Positions 24,661 through 33,812 of a stretch of 64,000 bases of DNA are shown piece after piece. Numbering within the stretch: the stretch's first letter is position 1; each line of letters begins with the position of its first letter. This DNA comes from SG8-4 sp964598225 (GTDB lineage: Bacteria; Planctomycetota; Phycisphaerae; Sedimentisphaerales; Anaerobacaceae), in assembly GCA_964598225.1 (NCBI GenBank), contig CAZRBG010000009.1, positions 1-64,000 on the forward strand. The letters are read 5' to 3'. Position numbers and translations under genes: made by a program. The notes beneath the pieces are model-generated. The model worked only from the letters and a program-made list of their open reading frames with translations, did not search any database and was not told the DNA's origin.

Positions 24661-26424
24661 ATGAGTACGGAATTGTTGTGTGTGTTGGCGTTGCTGCCTA
24701 TTATTGCGGTGGCGTTTTTTTTGGTTGGTCTGCGCTGGCCCGCCAGCCGGGCGATGCCGATTTGCTATTTTGTCGCTGTGGCGCTGGGGCTGTTTATATG
24801 GAAGGTTCCGAAAGAAAGGGTAGCCGCGGCTTCTGTCAACGGACTGGTGATCGCGGGGACTTTGCTCTACATAATCTTTGGGGCGATTCTGCTGCTCAAT
24901 ACTCTTAAAGAAAGCGGCGGCTTGCGCGCGATCAGAAAGGGCTTTACCGATATAACGCCGGACCGGCGCATTCAGGTGATTATCATCGCCTGGCTGTTCG
25001 GCGCGCTGATGGAGGGGGCGGCGGGGTTCGGCACGCCGGCGGCGATTTGCGTGCCGCTGCTTGTCGGATTGGGCTTTCCCGCGCTGGCGGCGGTGGTGGC
25101 GGGGATGATTATTCAGAGTACGCCGGTCTCCTTCGGCGCGGCGGGCACGCCGATTCTCATCGGAGTCAACACCGGCCTTACCGCCGAGCCGAGCGTGCAC
25201 GATTATGCTGTGCAGGCCGGTTTTGTGCAGTGGACTGATTTTCTGGCTATGATCGGCTGGAAAGTAGCACTGCTGCACGCTATTGCCGGCATGTTGGTTC
25301 CGCTGATAGTGGTTTCTTTCATGACGCGCTTCTTCGGCAGGAACAGAACTTTTCGCGAGGGGCTGGCCGTCTGGAAATTCGCGATCTTCGCCAGCCTGGC
25401 GATGGTGATACCTTACTTTATCGTCGCATTAACCCTGGGGCCGGAGTTTCCATCGTTGTTCGGCAGTCTCGTGGGACTGGCTATCGTAACAACGGCTGCG
25501 CGAAAGGGCTTTCTGATGCCGCGGGACGAACAGTATTGGGAGTTCGACAGGAAGGAAAACTGGGACAAAAGCTGGACGGGCAAAATCGAAATCAAGGAAG
25601 ACGACAACGGCACCAGAATCGGGTTATTCAAGGCGTGGCTGCCTTACCTGCTCGTGGTGTTGTTGCTTATTCTGACTCGATTGCCCGCTCTGCCGTTGAA
25701 AGAATGGATATCGTGGCAGGTAACGTTGCCGAAGCTGTTCGGGACGAAGATCGCCCCCGCTTTTAAGCCGCTGTATCTGCCGGGTACCATTTTGATTCTC
25801 GTTTCATTCATCACTTTCTTTCTTCACAGGATCGAGCCGGCTTCTTACAGGCGGGCCTGGAGCAGCTCACTCAAGACGGCCCTGGCGGCATCGGCGGCCC
25901 TTGTCTTCACGGTTCCGATGGTGCAGGTGTTTATAAACTCCGAAAGCGGCGCGGCGGGATACCCCAAGATGCCCATAGCGCTGGCCGAGGGTGTTGCGGC
26001 TCTGGCGGGCTCGGCCTGGCCTGTCTTCTCGCCGTTCATCGGCGGAACCGGCGCCTTCGTCGCGGGTAGCAACACGATCAGCAATATGATGTTTTCGCTG
26101 TTTCAGTTCGACGTCGGCCGGCGAATCGGCGTCGATCCGACCTGGATCGTTGCGCTGCAGGCAGTGGGAGGAGCGGCCGGAAACATGATCTGCGTGCACA
26201 ATGTCGTAGCAGCCTCGGCTGTTGTGGGGCTATTAGGCAAAGAGGGGCTTGTGATTCGCAGAACTTTGATTCCTTTCGCCTACTATGCCCTGCTCACAGG
26301 AGCAGTCGGCTATTCCATCGTATGGTTTAGCCGGTACGGAATTTTCAACGCAGGGACGGTGATTGCCGCCCTGATCGCCATCGGCGCGGTTGCCGCTATT
26401 TGGTATGGAAACAAGAAAAAATGA
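24661..26424 (+). CDS. lctP: L-lactate permease family transporter
   Basis: 587 residues, about 13-14 hydrophobic helices, the LctP family of proton-coupled lactate/glycolate importers. Diagnostic stretches: the LKESGGLRAIRKGF loop, LFGALMEGAAGFGTPAAICVPLLVGLGF, the PVSFGAAGTPILIGV helix, and near the C-terminus SPFIGGTGAFVAGSNTISNMMFSLFQ and QAVGGAAGNMICVHNVVAA. The stop overlaps the ATG of the next gene (ATGA), so larA is translationally coupled. Intact. Confidence 0.95.
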   Translation: MSTELLCVLALLPIIAVAFFLVGLRWPASRAMPICYFVAVALGLFIWKVPKERVAAASVNGLVIAGTLLYIIFGAILLLNTLKESGGLRAIRKGFTDITPDRRIQVIIIAWLFGALMEGAAGFGTPAAICVPLLVGLGFPALAAVVAGMIIQSTPVSFGAAGTPILIGVNTGLTAEPSVHDYAVQAGFVQWTDFLAMIGWKVALLHAIAGMLVPLIVVSFMTRFFGRNRTFREGLAVWKFAIFASLAMVIPYFIVALTLGPEFPSLFGSLVGLAIVTTAARKGFLMPRDEQYWEFDRKENWDKSWTGKIEIKEDDNGTRIGLFKAWLPYLLVVLLLILTRLPALPLKEWISWQVTLPKLFGTKIAPAFKPLYLPGTILILVSFITFFLHRIEPASYRRAWSSSLKTALAASAALVFTVPMVQVFINSESGAAGYPKMPIALAEGVAALAGSAWPVFSPFIGGTGAFVAGSNTISNMMFSLFQFDVGRRIGVDPTWIVALQAVGGAAGNMICVHNVVAASAVVGLLGKEGLVIRRTLIPFAYYALLTGAVGYSIVWFSRYGIFNAGTVIAALIAIGAVAAIWYGNKKK

Positions 26425-27764
26425 ACTCGAAGTATATTAATCTGCAATTCGGCGATAGCTACATCGAGGTCGAAGTACCGGGTAACTCCGATGTCTTGTC
26501 GGCTAGAGCGGTCGCGGCATTGCCCGATCCCGCCGCGGCGGTCCGTGAGTGTCTGAGCAAACCCATCGGCAGCGCCTCATTGCCTGATCTCGCGCGAGAC
26601 TGCGACAACGCTGTTGTTGTCGTTTCGGATAAGACCAGACCCGTGCCGTACAGCGGGCCGAACGGTATACTGCCGCCGATTGTTGAGACGCTCAAAGACA
26701 ACCGGGTCAACAACATCAAGATACTCGTCGGCTGCGGCACACACAGGCCGATGTCCGAGCCGGAATTAAGGGATATGCTGGGCAACTCGGCTTTTCAGGA
26801 AGGGATTGAGGTAATCAACCACATCTCGACGGATGAGGCTATGTTGCGATCCATCGGTAAAACCGACCGAACACCCAAAGTGAAGGTCAATCGGCATTAT
26901 CTCGACGCCCACCTGAAGATCGCCACCGGTCTTGTCGAACCGCATTTTATGGCTGGTTTTTCCGGTGGGCGAAAAGCTATCTGTCCCGGCATTTGCGGAC
27001 GCAGTGTCACCTACGGCCTGCATTCGGCGTCCATACTGAACGAGGATGGTGCGACGAATCTGGTTCTGGAGGGCAATCCCTGCCACGAAGAGGCGCTTCG
27101 CATCGCGAAGATGGCGGGCGTGGACTTCACGGTGAACGTCACAATTGACAACAATAAGCAGGTAACGGGGGTGTTTGCAGGCGAGCTTGAACAGGCGCAC
27201 CTTGCCGCCGTAGAGCATTTGCGAAGTTACGCGACGATTCCGATAAGAAAGAGGTATGACGTGGTGATAATCCAGGCGGGCGATGTCGGCGTCAATCACT
27301 ACCAGTCCGTCAAGGCTGTGTACGAAGCTGTTCGGGTTGCCAAGCCGGAAGGCAAAGTGGTCCTCTTAGGCAATTTGACCGATCCCGATCCGGTCGGCAA
27401 TCCGAACTACAAAGACATGCTCCGCCTGGCGATTCGCCTGGGGCCGAAGGGTTATCTCGCCAAAATCCTGGCACCGGACTGGACTTTCGTGCCGGATCAG
27501 TGGGAGGTGCAGATGTGGGCGAAAGCTTACCGGCGACTGGCCGGGCCGAAGGAGATTTACATCTGCGCGCCGCAACTGGAGGACTGCCCGGAGGATTTGC
27601 TGCCCGAGACAAACGTAGCTGCTCAAAACAAGCGGCTGGCTGGCGAGTCGAACGTCGATTTCGCACGAAGAATCCTGCAGGAAACGATAAACCACCTAAT
27701 CCGGGACCGGACAAATAAGGAAACGCTCTTGCTGCCGGACGGTCCCTACGCGGTCCCGCAGTAG
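26421..27764 (+). CDS. larA: LarA-like nickel-pincer lactate racemase (DUF2088)
   Basis: 447 residues from the ATG at 26421 that overlaps the permease stop. LarA uses a nickel-pincer nucleotide cofactor to racemise lactate or similar 2-hydroxyacids. Expected active residues are visible: the His in VGCGTHRPM, the His and Lys in EPHFMAGFSGGRKAICPGI, and the His in YGLHSA. The N-terminal DUF2088 part (about 1-270) and C-terminal domain are complete. Coupling to a lactate permease supports a 2-hydroxyacid substrate. The cofactor genes larB, larC and larE are not in the window. Confidence 0.9.
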   Translation: MNSKYINLQFGDSYIEVEVPGNSDVLSARAVAALPDPAAAVRECLSKPIGSASLPDLARDCDNAVVVVSDKTRPVPYSGPNGILPPIVETLKDNRVNNIKILVGCGTHRPMSEPELRDMLGNSAFQEGIEVINHISTDEAMLRSIGKTDRTPKVKVNRHYLDAHLKIATGLVEPHFMAGFSGGRKAICPGICGRSVTYGLHSASILNEDGATNLVLEGNPCHEEALRIAKMAGVDFTVNVTIDNNKQVTGVFAGELEQAHLAAVEHLRSYATIPIRKRYDVVIIQAGDVGVNHYQSVKAVYEAVRVAKPEGKVVLLGNLTDPDPVGNPNYKDMLRLAIRLGPKGYLAKILAPDWTFVPDQWEVQMWAKAYRRLAGPKEIYICAPQLEDCPEDLLPETNVAAQNKRLAGESNVDFARRILQETINHLIRDRTNKETLLLPDGPYAVPQ

Positions 27765-27767
27765 GGC

Positions 27768-27796
27768 TTGCATTCTCGGCGTTTTTTCTGCATAAT
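27768..27796 (+). promoter_or_regulatory. Candidate promoter of the moxR-bat operon
   Basis: TTGCAT at 27768-27773 and CATAAT at 27791-27796 with a 17-base spacer. The predicted start near 27803 leaves a leader of about 120 nt before moxR. Confidence 0.5.
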
Positions 27797-27925
27797 CTGA
27801 ACCTTTTACGGGGATCGGCCGTAGGAAAATTACTCAATTGGTGTGCACAGAAGGCGAAATGTCTAACCGGACGTAAAGTTGGAAAGCAACTCCGGCGGAC
27901 GGCAGGTTTTTGAAGGAGAATCTCT

Positions 27926-28915
27926 ATGGCGACAGATGTGAAGCAAATCGGGGAAGCGGTAAAGGAGAAAAGCGAGTTTGTCAGGTCGCTTTTCGCCGAG
28001 ATGGACAAAGTCATCGTGGGCCAGCGGTACATGCTCGAACGCATGTTGATAGGGCTGCTTTCCAACGGGCATATCCTGCTCGAGGGCGTGCCGGGGCTGG
28101 CCAAGACGATGGCGGTGACAGTTCTCTCGCGGGCGATCAATGCCGATTTCAAACGAATTCAGTTCACGCCCGACCTGCTGCCGGCCGATTTGACGGGAAC
28201 GCAGATTTATCGCCAGTCCGATGGCGAATTCCAGACGCGGAAAGGCCCGATATTTGCCAACATCATATTAGCCGACGAGATCAATCGGGCGCCGGCCAAG
28301 GTGCAGAGCGCCCTGCTGGAAGCCATGCAGGAAAAACAGGTCACGATCGGCGACGAGACTTTTCCTATGCCGCGGCCGTTTCTCGTGCTCGCCACGCAGA
28401 ACCCTATCGAGCAGGAGGGCACGTACCCCCTGCCGGAAGCGCAGTTGGACCGTTTCATGCTCAAGCTCAAGATCGACTATCCCGGCAAGGACGAGGAACG
28501 AACGATTCTCGACAGAATGGCCGCTACAGATGTCTCATTCGATATCAATCCTGTCATCAGCCCGGAGGATATCATCCAGGTCAGAAGCGTAATCGACGAA
28601 ATCTACATCGATGAGAAGATCAAGGATTACATCGTCGATATAGTCTGCGCCACGAGGGAGCCGGACAAATACGGCATGGAGATGGCCAATTTCATAAATT
28701 ACGGCGCATCGCCCCGGGCGAGCATTTACCTGGCGGTAGCGGCGAAAGCGCACGCGTTCATTCAGCAGAGAGGCTACGTCACCCCGCAGGACGTCAAGAG
28801 CATCGGTTTTGATATCCTGCGCCACAGAGTGATTGTCAGCTACGAAGCCGAGGCCGAGGACAAGACCAGCGAAGATATAATCAAAACGATCTTCGACAGC
28901 GTCGAGGTGCCGTAG
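27926..28915 (+). CDS. moxR: MoxR-family AAA+ ATPase
   Basis: 329 residues, cytoplasmic AAA+ chaperone of the MoxR clade, thought to help assemble or mature VWA-domain proteins. Walker A is GVPGLAKT, Walker B is IILADEINRAP, and the family segment PFLVLATQNPIEQEGTYPLPEAQLDRF is complete. AAGGAG lies 8 nt before the ATG. It is the first gene of a nine-gene run whose downstream members include three VWA or VWA-like proteins, the expected partners. Confidence 0.95.
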   Translation: MATDVKQIGEAVKEKSEFVRSLFAEMDKVIVGQRYMLERMLIGLLSNGHILLEGVPGLAKTMAVTVLSRAINADFKRIQFTPDLLPADLTGTQIYRQSDGEFQTRKGPIFANIILADEINRAPAKVQSALLEAMQEKQVTIGDETFPMPRPFLVLATQNPIEQEGTYPLPEAQLDRFMLKLKIDYPGKDEERTILDRMAATDVSFDINPVISPEDIIQVRSVIDEIYIDEKIKDYIVDIVCATREPDKYGMEMANFINYGASPRASIYLAVAAKAHAFIQQRGYVTPQDVKSIGFDILRHRVIVSYEAEAEDKTSEDIIKTIFDSVEVP

Positions 28916-28920
28916 AAGTT

Positions 28921-29796
28921 ATGATTCCGCAGGAACTGATAAAGAAGATAAGACAGATTCAGATCTACACATCGCGGACGGTGGATGCGAGCTTTGCAGG
29001 CCAGTACGAGAGCGTCTTCAAAGGTCGCGGCATGCAGTTCGACGAAGTGCGCGAGTATACGCCCGGCGATGATATTCGCACTATCGACTGGAACGTCACC
29101 GCGCGGACGGGAAAGGCGTACATAAAGCGCTTCGTCGAGGAGCGCGAGATGACGGTGATATTCGCCGTCGATTTGAGCGCTTCGGGCGACTTCGGCACGG
29201 TAAACAAAATGAAGAACGAGCTGGCCGCCGAGTTCTGTGCCGTGCTGGCTTTTGCCGCTGCGAAGAACAACGACAAGGTGGGCCTGCTGATCTTCACCGA
29301 TCAGATCGAGCTGTACATCCCGCCCAAGAAGGGCGTCCGCCACATGCTAAGACTGATTCGAGAGCTGTTGTACTTCAAGATGCCAAAACGCAAAACCAAT
29401 ATCGCCGTTGCACTGGATTACATCGCGAAGGTCACGCGCAAGAAGGCGACTGTTTTTCTGGTATCGGATTTCATCGAGGCCGGATTCAAGAAGCCGTTGA
29501 GTCTGCTGAACAAACGGCACGATGTGATTGCGGTCTCTGTTCGGGACAGGGCCGAGGTCGCGCTGCCCGCGGCGGGACTCATCGAATTCGCCGACGCCGA
29601 AACGGGACAGATAATGCTCGTCGATACGTCCAGTAAGAGGTTTCGAAATCAGTACGGTGGCAACAGCGCTCAGCGGTTCCAGGAGCTGAAGAACATGCTG
29701 CGGACGATAAACGTTGACTGTATAAGCATCAGCACAGATAAGCCGTACATACAGGATTTGGTCAGGTTCTTTCATATGAGACACAGAAGATCATAA
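28921..29796 (+). CDS. DUF58 (VWA-like) protein
   Basis: 291 residues. The DUF58 signature is visible as FDEVREYTPGDDIRTIDWNVTAR, followed by a VWA-like beta strand with a DLSAS metal site (FAVDLSASG) and KVGLLIFTD. Such proteins always travel with MoxR and are presumed clients or partners. No transmembrane segment is seen, so it is probably cytoplasmic. It starts 5 bases after moxR. Confidence 0.92.
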   Translation: MIPQELIKKIRQIQIYTSRTVDASFAGQYESVFKGRGMQFDEVREYTPGDDIRTIDWNVTARTGKAYIKRFVEEREMTVIFAVDLSASGDFGTVNKMKNELAAEFCAVLAFAAAKNNDKVGLLIFTDQIELYIPPKKGVRHMLRLIRELLYFKMPKRKTNIAVALDYIAKVTRKKATVFLVSDFIEAGFKKPLSLLNKRHDVIAVSVRDRAEVALPAAGLIEFADAETGQIMLVDTSSKRFRNQYGGNSAQRFQELKNMLRTINVDCISISTDKPYIQDLVRFFHMRHRRS

Positions 29797-29805
29797 ACAA
29801 CAGGC

Positions 29806-29827
29806 AGGGTGGGGCTTGCCCCACCCT
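29806..29827. repeat. Perfect palindrome AGGGTGGGGC-TT-GCCCCACCCT
   Basis: 10-bp arms with a 2-nt loop between the DUF58 gene and the PpiC gene. Same family as the unit at 22717-22738. It lies just before the ribosome binding site GGGAG of the next gene. Confidence 0.65.
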
Positions 29828-29843
29828 ACAGGGAGTAAGACTA

Positions 29844-31214
29844 ATGGAAGAGAAACTGGATTTTTCGCTTCCCGAGAAGAAACAGAGAAGCTCAGCGGCC
29901 AACGGTATTATAATCGCATTGCTTCTGACTCTTATAGCTTTGGCCGCAGTGAATTTGATCGTGAGGCCAGCGGCGCCGGCCGGGCCGGATGACGCGGCGG
30001 CTGCGTCCCTGTCATCCGAGCAGGTTAAGGAATTAGCGGGCAAACTGGCCCAGAGAAACCTCCACGTCCGAGCGGCGGATGTCTGGCAGGATTACCTGTT
30101 GCGCGCCGAATTGAGCGACGAAGAGCGCGCCAAGACGATGTTCCAGATCGCTACGCTGCTGGAAAAAGCGAACCGCTACGACAAGGCTATTGAATTTTAC
30201 TATCGCAGCGAAACTGTTGCGAAGCTGGATGAGCTGAAACCTCAAATCAACGCGCGCGTCAAAGGCTGCTTTGAAAAGCTCGGCAAGTTTTCTGCGCTGA
30301 GATATGAGCTAATGGATCGGACGAGCCTCGAAGCGGAACCGGCAGTGGGTGCGACGGTCGTGGCCGAGATAGGCCCGGAGAAGATAACGCAGGCCGATCT
30401 CGATGCGATGATCGAGAGCGACATCGAAAATCAATTAGAGCCTATGGCGGCTTTCATGACGACCGAGCAAATGAACGAACAGAAAAAGAGATTGCTCGAA
30501 CAATACAAGAGTCCCAAGGCCAAACAACAGTTCCTCCAAAGCCGGCTCGCGCAGGAAGTTCTGTATCGCCAGGCTCTGCAGGAAGAGCTTACGCAGAAAC
30601 CGGAAGCCAGGGAGCTGATCGACCGCCTGACGCGCGGCGCCCTGAGCCAGCTTGTTATGAACAACGAACTGGCGAGCAAGATCAACATCACCGAGACCGA
30701 CATCCAGACATATTACACGGCTAACAAAGACAAGTTTGTCGATCCCGCCAAAGCTACGATAAGCCACATACTCGTCGACGATGACGCAACGGCTAAAGAG
30801 CTGATAGCTCGGATCAAAGGAGGCGAGGATTTCGTCGCACTGGCAAAGGAGTTCTCGAAAGATGCCGAAACAAAGGACAACGGCGGCAGGATCGAAACTG
30901 AAGTTCAGGCCGGCTCGTACGTTCCCGGCATCGGGACAGCACAGGAGTTGAGTGAGCAAATCTTCGCTGTCGAGGCTCCGAAAGTTCTCGATGAGCCGTT
31001 CAAGACCGAGAAGGGCTGGGAGATCGTAAAGGTAGAGAAGTTGATCCCGGAACGGCAGAAACAGCTTGACGAAGTCAGGCAGCAGGTGATGTCGATGCTC
31101 ACGAACCAGAAAAGCCGGGACGTCCAGCGGGATTTGATAGAACAATTAATGGACAAGCATGACGTGATCGTCCATACATCGGCATTTGGCGGCACGGAAG
31201 AAAATGAGAAGTAG
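29844..31214 (+). CDS. Membrane-anchored parvulin-type peptidyl-prolyl isomerase
   Basis: 456 residues. One transmembrane segment (about 25-44) puts the rest outside the cytoplasm. After a TPR-like helical piece (about 55-150), residues 160-290 form a SurA/PrsA-like chaperone region, and about 302-400 are a rotamase domain (ATISHILVDDDATAKELIARI, FVALAKEFSKD, NGGRIET, SEQIFAVE, EKGWEIVKVEK). It probably assists folding of exported proteins of the same operon. Finding a parvulin inside a bat-type operon is not the textbook arrangement. Confidence 0.88.
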   Translation: MEEKLDFSLPEKKQRSSAANGIIIALLLTLIALAAVNLIVRPAAPAGPDDAAAASLSSEQVKELAGKLAQRNLHVRAADVWQDYLLRAELSDEERAKTMFQIATLLEKANRYDKAIEFYYRSETVAKLDELKPQINARVKGCFEKLGKFSALRYELMDRTSLEAEPAVGATVVAEIGPEKITQADLDAMIESDIENQLEPMAAFMTTEQMNEQKKRLLEQYKSPKAKQQFLQSRLAQEVLYRQALQEELTQKPEARELIDRLTRGALSQLVMNNELASKINITETDIQTYYTANKDKFVDPAKATISHILVDDDATAKELIARIKGGEDFVALAKEFSKDAETKDNGGRIETEVQAGSYVPGIGTAQELSEQIFAVEAPKVLDEPFKTEKGWEIVKVEKLIPERQKQLDEVRQQVMSMLTNQKSRDVQRDLIEQLMDKHDVIVHTSAFGGTEENEK

Positions 31215-31217
31215 ATT

Positions 31218-31505
31218 GATTAGTGGGCTGAACTCGTGTCGAGGGCGTCCCGCCCTCGAATCGCAGGCGAGACGCCCGCGACATGTTGGGTGTGCACCGC
31301 ACACAATAGCTTGATTGGGAAACAACCAGCCCCATCCCGATGAACGACAATCGGGATGAGGCTGCCACCCGGGCGCGGGCAAGATGCCCGCGACACGAAG
31401 GGTGGCAGCCTCAAGCTCGCGCCGCCGCGTGGCGGCGGTTCGAGCTTGGGCCTGGTCGTAAAAAGCAGGGTTTGACTAAACACGTGGTGGGCAGTGCCCA
31501 CCTAC
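31218..31505. repeat. Cluster of stacked palindromic repeats in an operon gap
   Basis: At least five hairpins follow one another: GAGGGCG-TCC-CGCCCTC (31241-31257), ATCCCGAT...ATCGGGAT (31334-31357), GAGGCTGCCACCC (31358-31370) with GGGTGGCAGCCTC (31400-31412), AAGCTCG...CGAGCTT with an inner GCCGCC-GGCGGC (31413-31447), and GTGGGCAGTGCCCAC (31486-31500). No gene is present in this gap. Confidence 0.7.
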
Positions 31506-31512
31506 AAGACTT

Positions 31513-32577
31513 ATGAGAATAGATTCGGCAAAGAAACAGGTTATGTCATGCATGTTGCTCTGTTTCGGCGTGCTTCTGGTCTGCGCCGGTTGCGGGAAGA
31601 GTCCTCAGACTGAAGCCGGCAAGTCGGACTTTGAGATCGACAAGAGCTTCGAACGAGGACCGCTGACCGTTCACGTCCGCGCCGATAAGTCAACGATCAC
31701 CATTGCCGAGACGCTGCTGCTGGAGCTTGAAGCCGCCATCCAGCCGGGCTACGAAGTGCAGATGCCCAAAGTGGACAAAGTGCTCGAGAGCTTCGGCATC
31801 GTCGACTGGGACAACCTGGGAGAAAAGCTCGACGAGGACGGCAACGTTGTAAGCAGCTATCAGTACAGCCTCGAACCTTTTCTTTCGGGTACTTATCCCG
31901 TCCCGGCTTTCACGTTCGAGTTTCACGACGTCAACAGCCCGGAAGAGAACAAATATCAACTGACGACCGAACCTATCGAAATAGAAGTCACCTCGTTGCT
32001 CGAAGATCAGCGGGCCGAGTTGGAGATCGAAGATATCCAAGGCGTCGTGGAGATGCCGAAGGAGCCGTCTTACTGGTGGGCCTGGTTGCTCGGCGCGATT
32101 GCCGTTGCGGCCGTGCCCGGCGCATGGTTGTGGCTGAGACGCAGGCGAGTCAAGGAGTTGGTGAGAATTTTCAAACCCGCACACGAGATTGCATACGAAA
32201 GGTTGCGCCTGTTGGTCGAAAAAGACCTCGTCGGCGCCGGCAGGATCAAGGAATTCTACGAGCGAATCAGCGACATCCTGCGGCACTACATCGAGCACCG
32301 CTTCAGCCTCAGGGCGCCGGAGAGTACCACCGAGGAATTTCTGTACGAGCTTGCGAACACCAACGTCCTGCCTGAATCGGACAAGGAAAACCTCGTGCGG
32401 TTTCTGCAGCACTGCGACCTGGTGAAATTCGCCAGGCACGAGCCGACGAACGAGCAGATTCAGGAGACATTCGATCTGGTTAAGGCCTTCATAGAAAAGA
32501 CGAAATCAGACGAGCGAAAGGTCGATGTGACAGAGATGCATGTAGCTGAAGAATCGGCGGAGACCGGGAGCGCATAG
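31513..32577 (+). CDS. Lipoprotein with BatD-like extracytoplasmic part (DUF4381-like)
   Basis: 354 residues. The lipobox LLVCAGC after a signal peptide marks a lipoprotein. Residues about 40-160 are a beta-rich domain like the repeats of BatD. A transmembrane helix at about 183-202 (WWAWLLGAIAVAAVPGAWLWL) is followed by a basic cytoplasmic region of about 150 residues with helical content, as in DUF4381-type proteins that sit between DUF58 and VWA genes. It stops immediately before batA. Function is inferred from context only. Confidence 0.7.
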   Translation: MRIDSAKKQVMSCMLLCFGVLLVCAGCGKSPQTEAGKSDFEIDKSFERGPLTVHVRADKSTITIAETLLLELEAAIQPGYEVQMPKVDKVLESFGIVDWDNLGEKLDEDGNVVSSYQYSLEPFLSGTYPVPAFTFEFHDVNSPEENKYQLTTEPIEIEVTSLLEDQRAELEIEDIQGVVEMPKEPSYWWAWLLGAIAVAAVPGAWLWLRRRRVKELVRIFKPAHEIAYERLRLLVEKDLVGAGRIKEFYERISDILRHYIEHRFSLRAPESTTEEFLYELANTNVLPESDKENLVRFLQHCDLVKFARHEPTNEQIQETFDLVKAFIEKTKSDERKVDVTEMHVAEESAETGSA

Positions 32578-33672
32578 ATGGAATTCTATTCACCTTGGAT
32601 ATTATTGTTGCTTTTGCTTCTGCCCGCATTGGCGTATCTTATGCTGCGCAGGAAAAGCACCGCCGCTGTGAGATTCCCGAGCCTCGTGGACATGAAGAAC
32701 AGCTTTCTCTCGTGGCGAATCAGACTCAGGCCGTCGCTGATAGTAGCCAGGCTCGTTTGCGTGGGCCTGTTGATAGTCGCACTTGCTCGCCCGAGGAAGG
32801 GAACGGTCCTGCAGGAGATTTCCACCGAGGGCGTGGCGATTGAAGCAGTAGTCGACCGCTCGTCAAGCATGAGGGCCGAGATGCACTACGACGGCGAGAA
32901 GCTCAACCGGCTCGAAGTCGTCAAGGAAGTTGTCTCCGATTTTGTCGAGGGCGGTGAGAAAGGCCTGAAAGGCAGAGGCAGCGACTTGATCGGCCTGATA
33001 ACGTTTGCCGGATATGCCGACACGAAATGCCCTCTCGTGCACAGCCACGATGTTCTCACCGAGTTTTTGAGAAAGACCGAGATCGTCATCCCGGACAGCG
33101 ATGAAGACGGCACTGCTATAGGCGATGCACTCGCACTGGCCGCGGCGAGACTGAAAAAGGCTGAGGAGGAAATCCAGCGGAGAAAAACCCAATTGACGGC
33201 ATCCGGCGAGCGGGTCGCAGACGCCAACGAAGCGGGATTCAAGATAAAGAGCAAGGTAATCGTCCTGCTGACCGATGGTGTGAACAATGCAGGTCAGTAT
33301 AGTCCCGAGGCCGCGGCGGAACTGGCGAAGAAATGGGGCATAAAGGTATACACGATCGGCATCGGCTCGGGCCAGGCGTACACCACCGTTCGAACACCGC
33401 TCGGGTCATACAAGATGCCGACGAGACAGAACCTCGACGAGGAATTACTCAAAAGGATAGCCGAGAGCACGGGCGGATTTTACGGCAGAGCCGACGACGG
33501 AGACGCGCTTCGCGAGATAGTCAAGCGGATAGACGAAATGGAGAAGACCGAGGTAAAATCGGTTCAATATACGCAGTTCGCCGAGCGATTCGGGCCGTGG
33601 ACGATGGCGGCGCTGATAGTTCTGGGCCTGGAGATGCTGGCGGGCTGTACTGTGTTTAGAAAGATACCGTGA
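32578..33672 (+). CDS. batA: BatA: membrane VWA protein
   Basis: 364 residues. N-terminal helices (about 8-22 and 58-72) flank a basic loop, then a VWA domain (about 85-320), then a C-terminal transmembrane helix. The metal-ion site motif D-x-S-x-S is present (VVDRSSSM). It begins one base after the stop of the preceding gene. Bat proteins support oxidative-stress or envelope homeostasis in several phyla; the precise role is not settled. Confidence 0.9.
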   Translation: MEFYSPWILLLLLLLPALAYLMLRRKSTAAVRFPSLVDMKNSFLSWRIRLRPSLIVARLVCVGLLIVALARPRKGTVLQEISTEGVAIEAVVDRSSSMRAEMHYDGEKLNRLEVVKEVVSDFVEGGEKGLKGRGSDLIGLITFAGYADTKCPLVHSHDVLTEFLRKTEIVIPDSDEDGTAIGDALALAAARLKKAEEEIQRRKTQLTASGERVADANEAGFKIKSKVIVLLTDGVNNAGQYSPEAAAELAKKWGIKVYTIGIGSGQAYTTVRTPLGSYKMPTRQNLDEELLKRIAESTGGFYGRADDGDALREIVKRIDEMEKTEVKSVQYTQFAERFGPWTMAALIVLGLEMLAGCTVFRKIP

Positions 33673-33684
33673 GAAACAGCGAAG

Positions 33685-33740
33685 GAAGATAAGAAGATAA
33701 GAAGATAAGAAGATAGGAAGATAGGAAGATAAGAAAATAA
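33685..33740 (+). repeat. Tandem repeat of GAAGATAA (7 units)
   Basis: Seven 8-bp units (GAAGATAA, with GAAGATAG in units 4 and 5 and GAAAATAA in unit 7) in the 140-base gap between batA and batB. It is a slippage-prone tract. The unit count could vary between strains and change the spacing or structure upstream of batB. Confidence 0.85.
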
Positions 33741-33812
33741 GAGGACAGACGAGCTGTCATTCCTGCCTTCGCGCGAGTGACAAGCGTGAGAGTTGTTTAA
33801 ACAGGAACATTA

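Noticed and set aside
33685..33740. CRISPR-like repeat
   Set aside because: Direct 8-bp units without spacers; a simple tandem tract.
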